Assembly (NCBI RefSeq): GCF_047324305.1
Contig: NZ_CP178740.1
Span: forward strand, 2,790,001 to 2,854,000
Origin: Acerihabitans sp047324305
Lineage (GTDB): Bacteria; Pseudomonadota; Gammaproteobacteria; Enterobacterales; Enterobacteriaceae
Direction: 5' to 3'
DNA: 64,000 bases
Part shown: positions 17,631 through 27,227 of the stretch, one piece after another
Numbering within the stretch: the first letter of the stretch is position 1
How the letters are laid out: each line of letters starts with the position of its first letter
The notes under the pieces: model-generated
What the model was told of the DNA's origin: nothing
Databases searched by the model: none
What the model saw: the letters and a program-made list of their open reading frames with translations, nothing else
Translations under genes and position numbers: made by a program

Positions 17631-18770
17631 TTACGCGTCGCGAACTAAACCCTTTTCAATCGCCCTTACCAGCCGCTTTTGCTGCGCGGTCTGTACGCTG
17701 ACCGTCCCGGCGTCCCGCCGCAGCAGTTGCTGATCGATGGCCCAGCGTATATGCACGTCAAGCATGGCGTTTTCGCCCAGCCGTTCCCGCAGGGCGAGCA
17801 CGACATTATCTTCATAAGGGGCATTGCCCAGGGCTACCGCCACGTTGCGCAGCCAGCGCAAATGGCCGATGCGCCTGATGGCCGACCCTTCGGTAACGCG
17901 CAGGAACCGCGCCTCGTCCCAGGCAAACAATGCCAGTAATTCCGGGGTATGCAGTACCGCCCGGGGGCTGAAGTCCGGCTCGTCGGTTAATTGGGAAAAA
18001 CGGTTCCACGGGCAGATTAGCTGGCAATCGTCGCAACCGTAGATGCGGTTGCCAATCAGCGGACGCAGCGCCTCGGGGATCTCGCCGTCCAGTTCGATGG
18101 TAAGATAAGAAATGCAGCGGCGCGCATCCACCTGGTAGGGCGCGACAATGGCGCCGGTGGGGCAGGTGGTCATGCAGGCGACGCAGCGCCCGCATTGTTC
18201 CTCCTGGGGCTGGTCTACCGGCAGGGGCAAGTCGATGAGTAATTCCCCGAGGAAAAACCAGGAGCCGGCCTCGCGATTCAAGATTAGCGAGTGTTTACCA
18301 ACCCAGCCGATGCCGGCCTTGGCGGCCAGGGGGCGCTCCATGATCGGCGCTGAGTCGACAAACGGCCGAAAGTTTACCCCTTGGCACCAATCCTGAATTT
18401 TGTTGCCCAACTGCTTAAGACGCTGACGTAAAACCTTGTGATAGTCGCGTCCCAGCGCATAGCGGCTAACATAACCCATACGGGGATTATTCAGGGTACG
18501 GGCAAAGGCGGCCCCGGCCGGCAGGTAATTCATCCTGACGCTGATGACCCGCAGGGTCCCGGGCAGCAATTCATGGGGGCGCGCGCGCAGCATGCCGTGA
18601 CGGGACATCCAGGCCATTTCGCCGTGATACTGGTTGTCCAGCCAGGTTTGCAAGGCGGGCTCATGGGCGGCCAGATCGGTATCGCAGATGCCGACCTGTT
18701 GAAAACCCAGTTCCCGCCCCCATTGCTTGATAAGCCGGGCTAATTCCAAAAGATCAAAAGGGTATGACAT
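17631..18770 (-). CDS. queG: tRNA epoxyqueuosine(34) reductase QueG
   Basis: QueG is the cobalamin- and Fe-S-dependent reductase that performs the last step of queuosine formation in tRNA. The 379 residues include the FVDSAP active-site loop (Asp139) and two 4Fe-4S motifs: CGRCVACMTTCP (Cys193, 196, 199, 203) and CDDCQLICPWN. It is divergent from nnr, and the two start codons share two bases (CATG at 18768-18771). The strictly shared start region means both promoters lie inside the neighbouring coding sequences. Confidence 0.97.
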   Translation of the reverse strand: MSYPFDLLELARLIKQWGRELGFQQVGICDTDLAAHEPALQTWLDNQYHGEMAWMSRHGMLRARPHELLPGTLRVISVRMNYLPAGAAFARTLNNPRMGYVSRYALGRDYHKVLRQRLKQLGNKIQDWCQGVNFRPFVDSAPIMERPLAAKAGIGWVGKHSLILNREAGSWFFLGELLIDLPLPVDQPQEEQCGRCVACMTTCPTGAIVAPYQVDARRCISYLTIELDGEIPEALRPLIGNRIYGCDDCQLICPWNRFSQLTDEPDFSPRAVLHTPELLALFAWDEARFLRVTEGSAIRRIGHLRWLRNVAVALGNAPYEDNVVLALRERLGENAMLDVHIRWAIDQQLLRRDAGTVSVQTAQQKRLVRAIEKGLVRDA

Positions 18771-20283
18771 GGCGGACCATAAAAAGAAAACAAGCTCTGC
18801 AAGTTTACCACATTCCGTCTACGGGGCGGAGTGGCTGCGGGGCTGGGAACCGGAGGCGGCGGATCTTGCCGGGGTAACGCTGTATGAATTAATGGAGCGC
18901 GCGGGGGCCGCCGCCTGGCGCGCCCTGAGCTGGCTTTATCCGTTTGCCGGCCATTACCTGATCCTGGCCGGCCACGGCAATAACGGCGGCGACGCCTACG
19001 TGGTGGCGCGCCTGGCCCGGTCGCAACGCAGGCAGGTAACGCTTATCGAGTGTAAGGGGACCCACCCGCTGCCGGAACAGGCCCGGCTGGCGCGCCAGGC
19101 GTGGCTGGATGCCGGCGGGACGGTCCTGGGGGCCGACGCCGTCTGGCCGGAGCGGACGGACGTGATTATCGACGGTTTGCTGGGCACCGGCCTGGCGGCG
19201 GCCCCGCGCGCGCCTTATAGCACCCTTATCGCGGCGGCTAACGGCCATGCCGCCCCGGTCGTCGCGCTGGATATTCCCTCCGGCCTGAATGCGCAAACCG
19301 GCGCGGTGGCGGGGGCGGTGATAAACGCGGCGCATACCCTGACTTTTATCGCCCTCAAGCCCGGTTTGCTGACCGGCAAAGCGCGCAGCGTGACCGGACG
19401 GCTACACTATGACGACCTGGGACTGGCGCCCTGGCTGGCGCGCCAGGCGCCGGTTATGGAACGGCTGACCGCTTCGCAGCTGACGCGCTGGCTCACACCG
19501 CGCGATCCCTGTTCCCATAAAGGGGATAACGGGCGTTTACTGATCGTCGGCGGCGATCGCGGCCTGTCCGGCGCCATTCGCATGACCGGAGAGGCGGCGC
19601 TGCGCGCCGGCGCCGGCCTGGTGCGGGTACTGACCCGTGAGGAAAATATCGCATCGTTGCTGACCGCCCGCCCGGAACTGATGGTCGAGCCCCTTAACGA
19701 CGCGTCCCTGCGCCAGGGGCTCGAGTGGGCGGACGTCATTGTCATCGGCCCGGGACTGGGCCAGACGGAGTGGGGGAAAAATGCGCTGCGCGTTGTGGAA
19801 AACTGCACTAAACCTATGTTGTGGGATGCGGATGCGCTTAACCTGCTGGCATTCAACCCACAGAAACGTCACAATCGTATTATCACCCCGCATCCCGGGG
19901 AGGCCGCCCGCCTGCTGAATACTAAGGTAGGCGACATTGAAAGTGACCGCTTACTCGCGGCGAAAAATATCATTAAACGGTACGGCGGCGTGGTGGTCCT
20001 GAAAGGCGCCGGCACGCTTATTGCCGACGATGAAGGCCGCATGGCCGTCGCCGATGTCGGTAACGCCGGCATGGCCTCGGGCGGCATGGGCGATCTGCTG
20101 TCGGGCATTATCGGCGGTTTGCTGGCGCAGAAACTGCCGCTGTATGAGGCGGCCTGCGCCGGCTGTGTCGTGCATGGCGCCACCGCCGACCAGCTGGCGG
20201 CGGAAAAAGGAACGCGGGGTATGCTGGCCACGGATTTGCTGCCCGCGTTATCTCAATTTGTTAATCCTGAACGTATCGCATAG
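18769..20283 (+). CDS. nnr: Bifunctional NAD(P)HX epimerase/dehydratase
   Basis: Nnr (YjeF) repairs hydrated NAD(P)H: the N-terminal domain epimerises NAD(P)HX and the C-terminal ribokinase-like domain dehydrates it with ADP. The 504 residues contain the epimerase motif GHGNNGGDAYVVARL and the dehydratase motifs SHKGDNGRLLIVGG and NAGMASGGMGDLLSGI. The ATG at 18769 is chosen because AAAAGGG lies just upstream and it aligns with E. coli; an in-frame ATG at 18727 adds 14 residues within queG. It begins the run nnr-tsaE-amiB-mutL-miaA-hfq. Confidence 0.96.
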   Translation: MADHKKKTSSASLPHSVYGAEWLRGWEPEAADLAGVTLYELMERAGAAAWRALSWLYPFAGHYLILAGHGNNGGDAYVVARLARSQRRQVTLIECKGTHPLPEQARLARQAWLDAGGTVLGADAVWPERTDVIIDGLLGTGLAAAPRAPYSTLIAAANGHAAPVVALDIPSGLNAQTGAVAGAVINAAHTLTFIALKPGLLTGKARSVTGRLHYDDLGLAPWLARQAPVMERLTASQLTRWLTPRDPCSHKGDNGRLLIVGGDRGLSGAIRMTGEAALRAGAGLVRVLTREENIASLLTARPELMVEPLNDASLRQGLEWADVIVIGPGLGQTEWGKNALRVVENCTKPMLWDADALNLLAFNPQKRHNRIITPHPGEAARLLNTKVGDIESDRLLAAKNIIKRYGGVVVLKGAGTLIADDEGRMAVADVGNAGMASGGMGDLLSGIIGGLLAQKLPLYEAACAGCVVHGATADQLAAEKGTRGMLATDLLPALSQFVNPERIA

Positions 20284-20292
20284 AAATCAGAC

Positions 20293-20772
20293 ATGGACAA
20301 ACGTGTATTACCTTTGCCGGACGAAACGGCGACCATAGCATTAGGCGCGGCGCTGGCCGCGGCCTGCCGACAATCCTGTGTGATTTATCTCTATGGCGAT
20401 CTGGGCGCCGGCAAAACAACGTTTTGCCGCGGTTTTTTACGCGCCCTGGGCTACGCGGGCAATGTGAAAAGCCCGACATACACCCTGGTCGAACCTTATG
20501 AATTAACGCCGAGGACGGTCTATCATTTCGACCTTTACCGTCTGGCGGATGCTGAAGAACTGGAGTTTATGGGCGTGCGTGATTATTTCGATCAGGATGC
20601 CCTGTGCCTGGTGGAATGGCCCCAAAAAGGCCAGGGAATACTGCCTGACGCCGATATCGTCCTGTCGCTTGAGTATGTCGGCGCCGGGCGCCAGGCGCAG
20701 CTGGAGCCCCGATCCGATCGCGGCGCGCATATCCTGGCGCGGCTGGCGTCACGCCGGGAAAATCATTCATGA
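20293..20772 (+). CDS. tsaE: tRNA t6A biosynthesis ATPase TsaE
   Basis: TsaE is the ATPase that works with TsaB, TsaC and TsaD to form N6-threonylcarbamoyladenosine at position 37 of ANN-decoding tRNAs. The 159-residue protein has a P-loop (GDLGAGKTT, residues 35-43), KSPTYTLVEPY and FDLYRL. It begins nine bases after nnr and its stop overlaps the amiB start (ATGA), indicating translational coupling. Confidence 0.97.
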   Translation: MDKRVLPLPDETATIALGAALAAACRQSCVIYLYGDLGAGKTTFCRGFLRALGYAGNVKSPTYTLVEPYELTPRTVYHFDLYRLADAEELEFMGVRDYFDQDALCLVEWPQKGQGILPDADIVLSLEYVGAGRQAQLEPRSDRGAHILARLASRRENHS

Positions 20773-22484
20773 TGCTGAAGATCAGGACGATTTTATTCAT
20801 TGTGTTCGGGTGCCTGATGGGACAGGCGTTAGCGGCAAACCTCAGCGATATCAATGTGACCAACGGCGACGAGCGCTCGACGGTGACGCTGGGTTTTGCC
20901 GCGCAGCCGGTGTATGCCTTCTTTTCCTTGCACAATCCGGAACGGGTGGTGGTGGATATCCGCGATAGCGCCGTGGCCCAAGGGCTGCCGCTGAACTTTA
21001 ACGGCCAGAACATCATCAGCCGCATTCGCAGCAGCCAGGCGCCCGACGCGCAGAGTATCCGGCTGGTATTTGAACTGACGCGCAAATCGCGCGTGCAGGC
21101 CGCCGCCGCACAAGAGAACGGCCGCTATACCCTGGTCTTTACCTTGACCGGACAGCCCCGGCCGGCGCAGGCCAGGCCCGCGCAGGTTACCCCGTCGCCA
21201 AATCGCGCGCGCGTTACCCGCGCGGCGTCCGGCGAGGCGACGCCGGCGGCGCAGGACAATCCGTTTGACGGCGCGCCCGCCAACGCGGCGCCTGCCGCAC
21301 GGGGACCGCGGCGCGCGGTGGCGTCCGGCGATCGGGTGGTGGTGGCCATCGATGCGGGGCACGGCGGGCAGGACCCCGGCGCCATCGGGCCAAACGGCCT
21401 GAAGGAGAAGAATGTCACCATCGCCATTGCCCGCAAACTGAAAGCGCTGCTGGATGCCGATCCGATGTTCAGGCCGGCGCTGACCCGCGACGGCGATTAT
21501 TTTATCTCGGTCATGGGCCGCTCCGATGTGGCGCGTAAACAGGGCGCCAGCGTGCTGGTGTCGATACATGCCGATGCCGCGCCAAACCGCAGCGCCAACG
21601 GCGCGTCGGTTTGGGTCTTGTCCAACCGCCGCGCCAATAGCGAAATGGGCAACTGGCTGGAACAGCATGAAAAGCAATCGGAACTGCTCGGCGGCGCGGG
21701 GGATTTGCTGGCCAACAGCGCCGCCGATCCGTATCTCAGCCAGGCGGTGCTGGATTTGCAGTTCGGCCATTCACAGCGGGTAGGGTACGACGTCGCCACC
21801 CGGGTGCTGCGGCAGTTGCGCAACGTCGGCTCGCTACATAAAGCGCGGCCGGAGCACGCAAGCCTTGGAGTATTGCGCTCACCGGATATTCCATCGCTTC
21901 TGGTGGAAACCGGTTTTATCAGCAATACCGGCGAAGAGCGGTTGCTGGGCAGCAGTGATTACCAGGATAAAATTGCCAACGCCATTTATCTTGGCCTGCG
22001 GGCGTATTTCGCGTCGCATCCGCAGCAAAACGGTCCGAAGCTGGAAAACCGGCCGCAGGGCGTCAGTTCGGCGATGGATGCCGGCGCCAGCGGCGTGCAG
22101 GCGGTGTCGCAATCCACCGCCGGCGCGGTACAGCCCGCGGGCGGCGCGGCGGCATCGGCAACGGTGACCCGCCATACCGTGCAACGGGGCGAGACCCTGT
22201 CCGGCATCGCGGCGCAATATGGCGTCAGCATGGCCGCGCTGCGCGATCTGAATAAACTGAAACGGGATGTCGTCTGGGTAGGACAGCGGCTGAAAATTCC
22301 GGCGGGCGCCGTGCCGCAACAAACGCAGGCCGCCCGCGCGCGCCGTCATAAAGTGGCGGTGGGGGATTCGCTGACCGGCATTGCCGCAAAATATGGGGTG
22401 CGCAGCGATACCCTGAAACGCGTTAATAAGCTTAAATCCGATAATGTCATGTTAGGTCAGACGTTGATTATTCCACCCGCATAA
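20769..22484 (+). CDS. amiB: N-acetylmuramoyl-L-alanine amidase AmiB
   Basis: AmiB is a periplasmic zinc amidase that splits septal peptidoglycan during cell separation, activated by EnvC. The 571-residue precursor has a signal peptide (to about residue 23), an AMIN domain (about 25-127) for septal targeting, a proline/alanine-rich linker, and an Amidase_3 domain with zinc and catalytic residues in AIDAGHGG (His198), KEKNV (Glu213), SIHADA (His267) and VETGF (Glu380). Two C-terminal LysM repeats (about 468-511 and 526-569) bind peptidoglycan. E. coli AmiB is 445 residues with one LysM, so this form is longer. It overlaps tsaE by four bases. Confidence 0.96.
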   Translation: MMLKIRTILFIVFGCLMGQALAANLSDINVTNGDERSTVTLGFAAQPVYAFFSLHNPERVVVDIRDSAVAQGLPLNFNGQNIISRIRSSQAPDAQSIRLVFELTRKSRVQAAAAQENGRYTLVFTLTGQPRPAQARPAQVTPSPNRARVTRAASGEATPAAQDNPFDGAPANAAPAARGPRRAVASGDRVVVAIDAGHGGQDPGAIGPNGLKEKNVTIAIARKLKALLDADPMFRPALTRDGDYFISVMGRSDVARKQGASVLVSIHADAAPNRSANGASVWVLSNRRANSEMGNWLEQHEKQSELLGGAGDLLANSAADPYLSQAVLDLQFGHSQRVGYDVATRVLRQLRNVGSLHKARPEHASLGVLRSPDIPSLLVETGFISNTGEERLLGSSDYQDKIANAIYLGLRAYFASHPQQNGPKLENRPQGVSSAMDAGASGVQAVSQSTAGAVQPAGGAAASATVTRHTVQRGETLSGIAAQYGVSMAALRDLNKLKRDVVWVGQRLKIPAGAVPQQTQAARARRHKVAVGDSLTGIAAKYGVRSDTLKRVNKLKSDNVMLGQTLIIPPA

Positions 22485-22503
22485 TGCCAGAGGTAATGCC
22501 GTC

Positions 22504-24429
22504 ATGCCCATTCAGGTGCTGCCGCCACAGCTAGCCAACCAGATCGCCGCGGGCGAGGTGGTGGAACGCCCCGCGTCCGTGGTGAAGGAACTGGTGGAAA
22601 ACAGCCTGGACGCCGGGGCCACCCGCATCGATATCGATATTGAAAAAGCCGGCGCCAGGCTTATCCGCATCCGCGATAACGGCTGCGGCATCGATAAAGA
22701 CGAGCTGGCGCTGGCGTTGGCGCGCCACGCCACCAGTAAAATTGTTACGCTCGACGATCTCGAGGCGATCGTCAGCCTGGGTTTTCGCGGCGAAGCGCTG
22801 GCCAGCATCAGCTCTGTGTCGCGCCTGACCCTGACCTCGCGCACCGAGGCGCAGAGCGAAGCCTGGCAGGCCTATGCCGAAGGCCGCGATATGGACGTGA
22901 CCCTGAAGCCGGCCGCGCATCCGGTGGGCTCGACGGTGGAAGTGCTGGACTTATTTTACAATACGCCGGCGCGGCGCAAATTCATGCGCACCGAAAAAAC
23001 CGAGTTCGCCCATATCGACGAGGTGGTAAAACGCATCGCCCTGGCGCGTTTCGACGTGACCTTTACCCTTACGCATAACGGCAAGCCGGTGCGGCAATAT
23101 CGCGCGGTGACCCAGGAAGCCCAGCATCTGCGCCGGCTGGGCAGTCTGTGCGGACCGGCTTTTGTGCAGCGCGCGCTGGCGGTGTCGTGGAGCCATGGCG
23201 ATCTGACCATTCGCGGTTGGGTTGCCGACCCCCGCGGCGGCGGCGAGCTGCCGGAAATGCAATATTGTTACGTTAACCAGCGCATGATGCGCGATAAGCT
23301 GATTAACCATGCTATCCGCCAGGCCTATCTGGAGCAACTGACCGAAGGCCAGCAGCCGGCGTTTGTGCTGTATCTCGAGGTGGACCCGCATCAGGTGGAT
23401 GTCAACGTCCATCCGGCCAAGCATGAGGTGCGTTTCCACCAGGCGCGCCTGGTGCATGACTTTATTTACCAGGCCATTATTTCGGTGCTGCAACAAAGCG
23501 CCGCGCCGGCGCTGCCCCTCAATGACGAGGCGCAATCCGCCGCGCACTGGTCGCCGGAAAATCGCCAGGCCGCGGGTAAAAATACCCTGACCGCCCCCGC
23601 CACGGCGCCGCTATTCCCCGCCGCCGAACGCCCGGGGCGCGCCGGTGGCCCGGCCCGGGGGGCCGTGTCTGCGGGGGCGTCCGGCAGGGGCGCCCTGCGC
23701 GAACCGGCGGCGGCTTATCCCGCCGGCCCCGGTTACCAGAAAAAAGAGGGCGAATTATACCGGCGGCTGATCCAGCCGGGCGCGCCGGCGCGGGAGGATC
23801 GCGCGGCAGGGGCGCGTGATGCGCGCCAAACCGCGGCGCTGCCGTCGGCCGCCGCGCCGGATGATACCGGCGACGCGCAGAGTTTCGGCCGGGTATTGTC
23901 CATTTACCCGCCCTGTTATGCCCTGGTGGAATTTCGCCGGCGCCTGGCGCTTATCGCACTGCCGGTGGCGGAGCGCTGCCTCAAGCGCCGGCAGCTGACG
24001 CCGGAGGGCGAAGGTCTGCGCGCGCAGCCGCTGTTGATTCCCTTGCGCATGGCGCTGCAAGAGCCCGAAGTGGCCGCCTACCATCGCCATCAGGCTTTAT
24101 TGACTGAACTGGGGATTCAATTGCAGGTTCATCAGCTTCAGGCCACGCTTAATGGCGTACCTTTACCATTACGCCAACAAAATTTACAAAACTTGATTCC
24201 CGAACTGTTAGGCTATCTGTCGGGAAAGGAAGCGGTTTCCACCGACATTATCGCCGGCTGGATCGCCGGCCGGTTGAGCAGCGAGCAGCATGACTGGAGC
24301 CTTTCCCAGGCAATCCAACTGCTCGCCGAGGTAGAGCGGCTGTGTCCGCAATGGGTTAAAAATCCGCCCGGCGACCTGCTGGTGATGCTGGATCTCGAGG
24401 CCGCCGTAGAGGCCCTGAAGCATGAGTGA
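22504..24429 (+). CDS. mutL: DNA mismatch repair protein MutL
   Basis: MutL is the GHKL ATPase that links mismatch recognition by MutS to MutH incision and UvrD unwinding. The 641 residues carry the N-terminal ATPase motifs ELVENSLDAGAT, DNGCGI and GFRGEAL, the transducer domain with VDVNVHPAKHEVRF, a low-complexity Ala/Gly/Pro-rich linker (about 350-460), and the C-terminal dimerisation domain. As in other MutH-using bacteria I see no endonuclease metal motif. Its end overlaps the miaA start by eight bases. Confidence 0.97.
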   Translation: MPIQVLPPQLANQIAAGEVVERPASVVKELVENSLDAGATRIDIDIEKAGARLIRIRDNGCGIDKDELALALARHATSKIVTLDDLEAIVSLGFRGEALASISSVSRLTLTSRTEAQSEAWQAYAEGRDMDVTLKPAAHPVGSTVEVLDLFYNTPARRKFMRTEKTEFAHIDEVVKRIALARFDVTFTLTHNGKPVRQYRAVTQEAQHLRRLGSLCGPAFVQRALAVSWSHGDLTIRGWVADPRGGGELPEMQYCYVNQRMMRDKLINHAIRQAYLEQLTEGQQPAFVLYLEVDPHQVDVNVHPAKHEVRFHQARLVHDFIYQAIISVLQQSAAPALPLNDEAQSAAHWSPENRQAAGKNTLTAPATAPLFPAAERPGRAGGPARGAVSAGASGRGALREPAAAYPAGPGYQKKEGELYRRLIQPGAPAREDRAAGARDARQTAALPSAAAPDDTGDAQSFGRVLSIYPPCYALVEFRRRLALIALPVAERCLKRRQLTPEGEGLRAQPLLIPLRMALQEPEVAAYHRHQALLTELGIQLQVHQLQATLNGVPLPLRQQNLQNLIPELLGYLSGKEAVSTDIIAGWIAGRLSSEQHDWSLSQAIQLLAEVERLCPQWVKNPPGDLLVMLDLEAAVEALKHE

Positions 24430-25366
24430 CGTGATGAACGACGCGCACCGTCCCACGGCCCTGTTCCTGATGGGGCCGACCGCCTCGGGTAAAACCGCCT
24501 TGGCCATGGCGCTTTGCCGGCATTTGCCCGTAGAGATCATCAGCGTGGATTCGGCGCTGATCTATCGTGGCATGGATATCGGCACCGCAAAACCCGGACC
24601 GGAAGAACTGGCGCAGGCGCCGCATCGGCTCATCGACATTAAAGATCCGGCGCAAGCCTACTCGGCAGCGGATTTTAGCCGAGATGCGCTGCAGGCGATG
24701 TCAGAAATCACCGCATCCGGACGTATGCCGTTACTGGTTGGCGGTACAATGCTCTATTTCAAGGCGTTGCTCGAGGGATTATCCCCCTTGCCCCCGGCAA
24801 ATCCTGAAATTAGGGAACGTATCGCCCTGGAAGCGGGTCTTAAGGGATGGGAGGCTATGCATCGTCAGTTGCAGACGATCGATCCGGTGGCGGCAACGCG
24901 TATTCATCCTAATGATCCCCAGAGACTGTCCAGAGCACTGGAAGTTTTTTTCGTTTCAGGTAAAACTCTAACGGAACTGACGAAAATATCTGGCGAAGCA
25001 TTGCCTTATCGGGTTCATCAGTTTGCGATTGCGCCGCAAAACCGCGAAGAGTTGCATCAGCGTATCGAGCAACGTTTCCACCAGATGCTGGCCGCCGGTT
25101 TCGAGCAGGAGGCCAGGGCGCTTTACCTGCGCGGAGATTTGCACGCCGATCTGCCCTCCATCCGTTGTGTGGGTTATCGCCAGATGTGGTCATATCTCTC
25201 AGGTGAAATCGATTACGATGAAATGGTGTTTCGTGGGATTTGCGCAACCCGTCAGTTGGCCAAGCGCCAAATGACATGGTTGCGCGGTTGGCGGTCAGTG
25301 CACTGGCTCGATAGTGATAAGCCCCATTCAGCCTTAGATACGGTATTACAGGTTGTTAGTGCATAG
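24422..25366 (+). CDS. miaA: tRNA dimethylallyltransferase MiaA
   Basis: MiaA adds a dimethylallyl group to A37 of tRNAs that read codons beginning with U. The 314 residues have the P-loop GPTASGKT (18-25), the substrate loop DSALIYRGMDIGTAKP, GGTMLYFKALL and the conserved CVGYRQMWSYL. The ATG at 24422 begins inside the end of mutL. It lies upstream of hfq in the conserved mutL-miaA-hfq-hflX order. Confidence 0.98.
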   Translation: MSDVMNDAHRPTALFLMGPTASGKTALAMALCRHLPVEIISVDSALIYRGMDIGTAKPGPEELAQAPHRLIDIKDPAQAYSAADFSRDALQAMSEITASGRMPLLVGGTMLYFKALLEGLSPLPPANPEIRERIALEAGLKGWEAMHRQLQTIDPVAATRIHPNDPQRLSRALEVFFVSGKTLTELTKISGEALPYRVHQFAIAPQNREELHQRIEQRFHQMLAAGFEQEARALYLRGDLHADLPSIRCVGYRQMWSYLSGEIDYDEMVFRGICATRQLAKRQMTWLRGWRSVHWLDSDKPHSALDTVLQVVSA

Positions 25367-25481
25367 GTCGGGTGATTGTGTACAATTGAAAAGTACTGAA
25401 CGCGTTTTTTTTTTAAATCGTTAATTTTAGAGCCACACATGGTTCTTGTTACAAACAACAAGCACATAAGGAAAAGATAGA

Positions 25482-25793
25482 ATGGCTAAGGGGCAATCTT
25501 TGCAAGATCCGTTCTTGAACGCATTGCGTCGGGAAAGGGTTCCGGTTTCTATTTATTTGGTGAATGGTATCAAATTGCAGGGCCAGATTGAGTCATTTGA
25601 CCAGTTTGTCATTTTGTTGAAAAACACGGTTAGTCAGATGGTTTATAAGCATGCCATTTCTACGGTAGTACCATCGCGTGCGGTGTCGCATCACAATAAC
25701 AATCCGGCCAGTGGTGCCAGCAGCAGCAATTATCATCATGGCAGCAATCCTGCGGCGCCTGCACAGCCCCAGGAAAGTGATGACGTCGAATAA
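25482..25793 (+). CDS. hfq: RNA chaperone Hfq
   Basis: Hfq is the hexameric Sm-like ring that pairs small RNAs with mRNAs. The 103 residues have proximal-face and rim residues (Gln8, RRERV), the Sm1 and Sm2 motifs, and the YKHA signature (Tyr55, Lys56, His57), followed by a flexible Asn/Ser/His-rich tail. AAGGAAAAG precedes the ATG. It is co-directional with miaA and hflX. Confidence 0.99.
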   Translation: MAKGQSLQDPFLNALRRERVPVSIYLVNGIKLQGQIESFDQFVILLKNTVSQMVYKHAISTVVPSRAVSHHNNNPASGASSSNYHHGSNPAAPAQPQESDDVE

Positions 25794-25889
25794 GGCGCAT
25801 CCGGCTTAACCATACCGCGGTGCTTTAGCGTGTCGCTGACGCTAAGGCTCCGTTACAACTGCGGATTATCCGTTTGAGAGGTTGTACGC

Positions 25890-27170
25890 TTGTTTGACCG
25901 TTACGATACCGGTGAGCAGGCCATACTGGTTCACATTTTTTTCTCACAAGACAAAGACACGGAAGATCTACAGGAATTTGAGTCGCTGGTATCTTCCGCC
26001 GGGGTAGAAGCGTTGCACGTCATCACCGGGAGCCGCAAGGCACCCCACCCCAAATATTATGTCGGTGAGGGAAAGGCCGTTGAAATCGCCGAAGCGGTTA
26101 AAACCAGTGGTGCGTCTGTTGTATTATTCGACCATGCGTTGTCGCCGGCCCAGGAACGAAATCTTGAGAGCCTGTGCCAATGCCGTGTTATCGACCGAAC
26201 CGGACTGATTCTGGATATCTTCGCGCAGCGCGCGCGTACCCATGAGGGTAAGCTGCAGGTTGAGTTGGCGCAATTGCGTCATCTTGCCACGCGCCTGGTG
26301 CGGGGATGGACCCACCTTGAGCGGCAAAAAGGCGGTATCGGTTTGCGCGGGCCGGGTGAAACCCAGCTTGAAACCGACCGCCGGTTATTACGCAACCGCA
26401 TTACCCTGATACTCTCGCGCCTGGAGCGGGTGGAAAAAACGCGCGAGCAGGGGCGCCGCGCCCGCAACCGCGCCGATGTCCCCACGGTATCGCTGGTGGG
26501 ATACACCAATGCCGGTAAATCCACCCTGTTTAACCGGCTGACCCAGGCGGGGGTGTATGTCGCAGACCAGTTATTCGCCACCCTTGACCCCACGCTCAGG
26601 CGTATAGAAGTCGACGATGTCGGCGATACGGTCCTGGCGGATACCGTCGGTTTTATCCGCCATTTGCCCCATGATCTGGTGGCGGCGTTTAAGGCCACGC
26701 TGCAGGAAACGCGCGAAGCCACTTTATTGCTGCATATCGTGGATGCGTCGGATGTGCGCAGCCAGGAAAATATCGCCGCCGTGGATGCGGTGCTGGCTGA
26801 AATAGACGCGGATGAAATACCGGAATTATTAGTCATGAATAAAATCGATATGCTGGACGATTTTGTGCCGCGTATCGATCGCAATGAGGAAAATGTGCCG
26901 GTACGGGTATGGTTGTCCTCCCAGACCGGCGAAGGAATTCCGTTGCTTTTTCAGGCGCTGACCGAGCGCCTGTCGGGCGAGATTGCTCAGCACGAGCTGC
27001 GCTTGCCTCCGCAGGCGGGACGTCTACGCAGCAGGTTCTACCAGCTTCAGGCAATTGAAAAAGAATGGATCGAAGACGACGGCAGCATGGGTTTGATAGT
27101 CCGGTTACCCATCATCGACTGGCGTCGTCTTTGCAAGCAGGAAAACGAGTTGGCGGACTATCTTGTCTGA
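25890..27170 (+). CDS. hflX: Ribosome-splitting GTPase HflX
   Basis: HflX binds stalled 70S ribosomes, especially after heat shock, and splits them. The 426 residues have the HflX N-terminal domain, the GLRGPGETQLETDRRLLRNR linker and the G domain with GYTNAGKST (G1), DTVGFI (G3) and NKID (G4). The start is TTG at 25890, as in E. coli, giving FDRYDTGEQAILVHIF after the initiator; GAGAGG lies upstream. hflK follows after 57 bp. Confidence 0.97.
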   Translation: MFDRYDTGEQAILVHIFFSQDKDTEDLQEFESLVSSAGVEALHVITGSRKAPHPKYYVGEGKAVEIAEAVKTSGASVVLFDHALSPAQERNLESLCQCRVIDRTGLILDIFAQRARTHEGKLQVELAQLRHLATRLVRGWTHLERQKGGIGLRGPGETQLETDRRLLRNRITLILSRLERVEKTREQGRRARNRADVPTVSLVGYTNAGKSTLFNRLTQAGVYVADQLFATLDPTLRRIEVDDVGDTVLADTVGFIRHLPHDLVAAFKATLQETREATLLLHIVDASDVRSQENIAAVDAVLAEIDADEIPELLVMNKIDMLDDFVPRIDRNEENVPVRVWLSSQTGEGIPLLFQALTERLSGEIAQHELRLPPQAGRLRSRFYQLQAIEKEWIEDDGSMGLIVRLPIIDWRRLCKQENELADYLV

Positions 27171-27227
27171 CCGTCCTTTGGGAACAAAAGCCTGAAGACT
27201 ACTAATTAAGTAAAATGGAGCTAAAAC

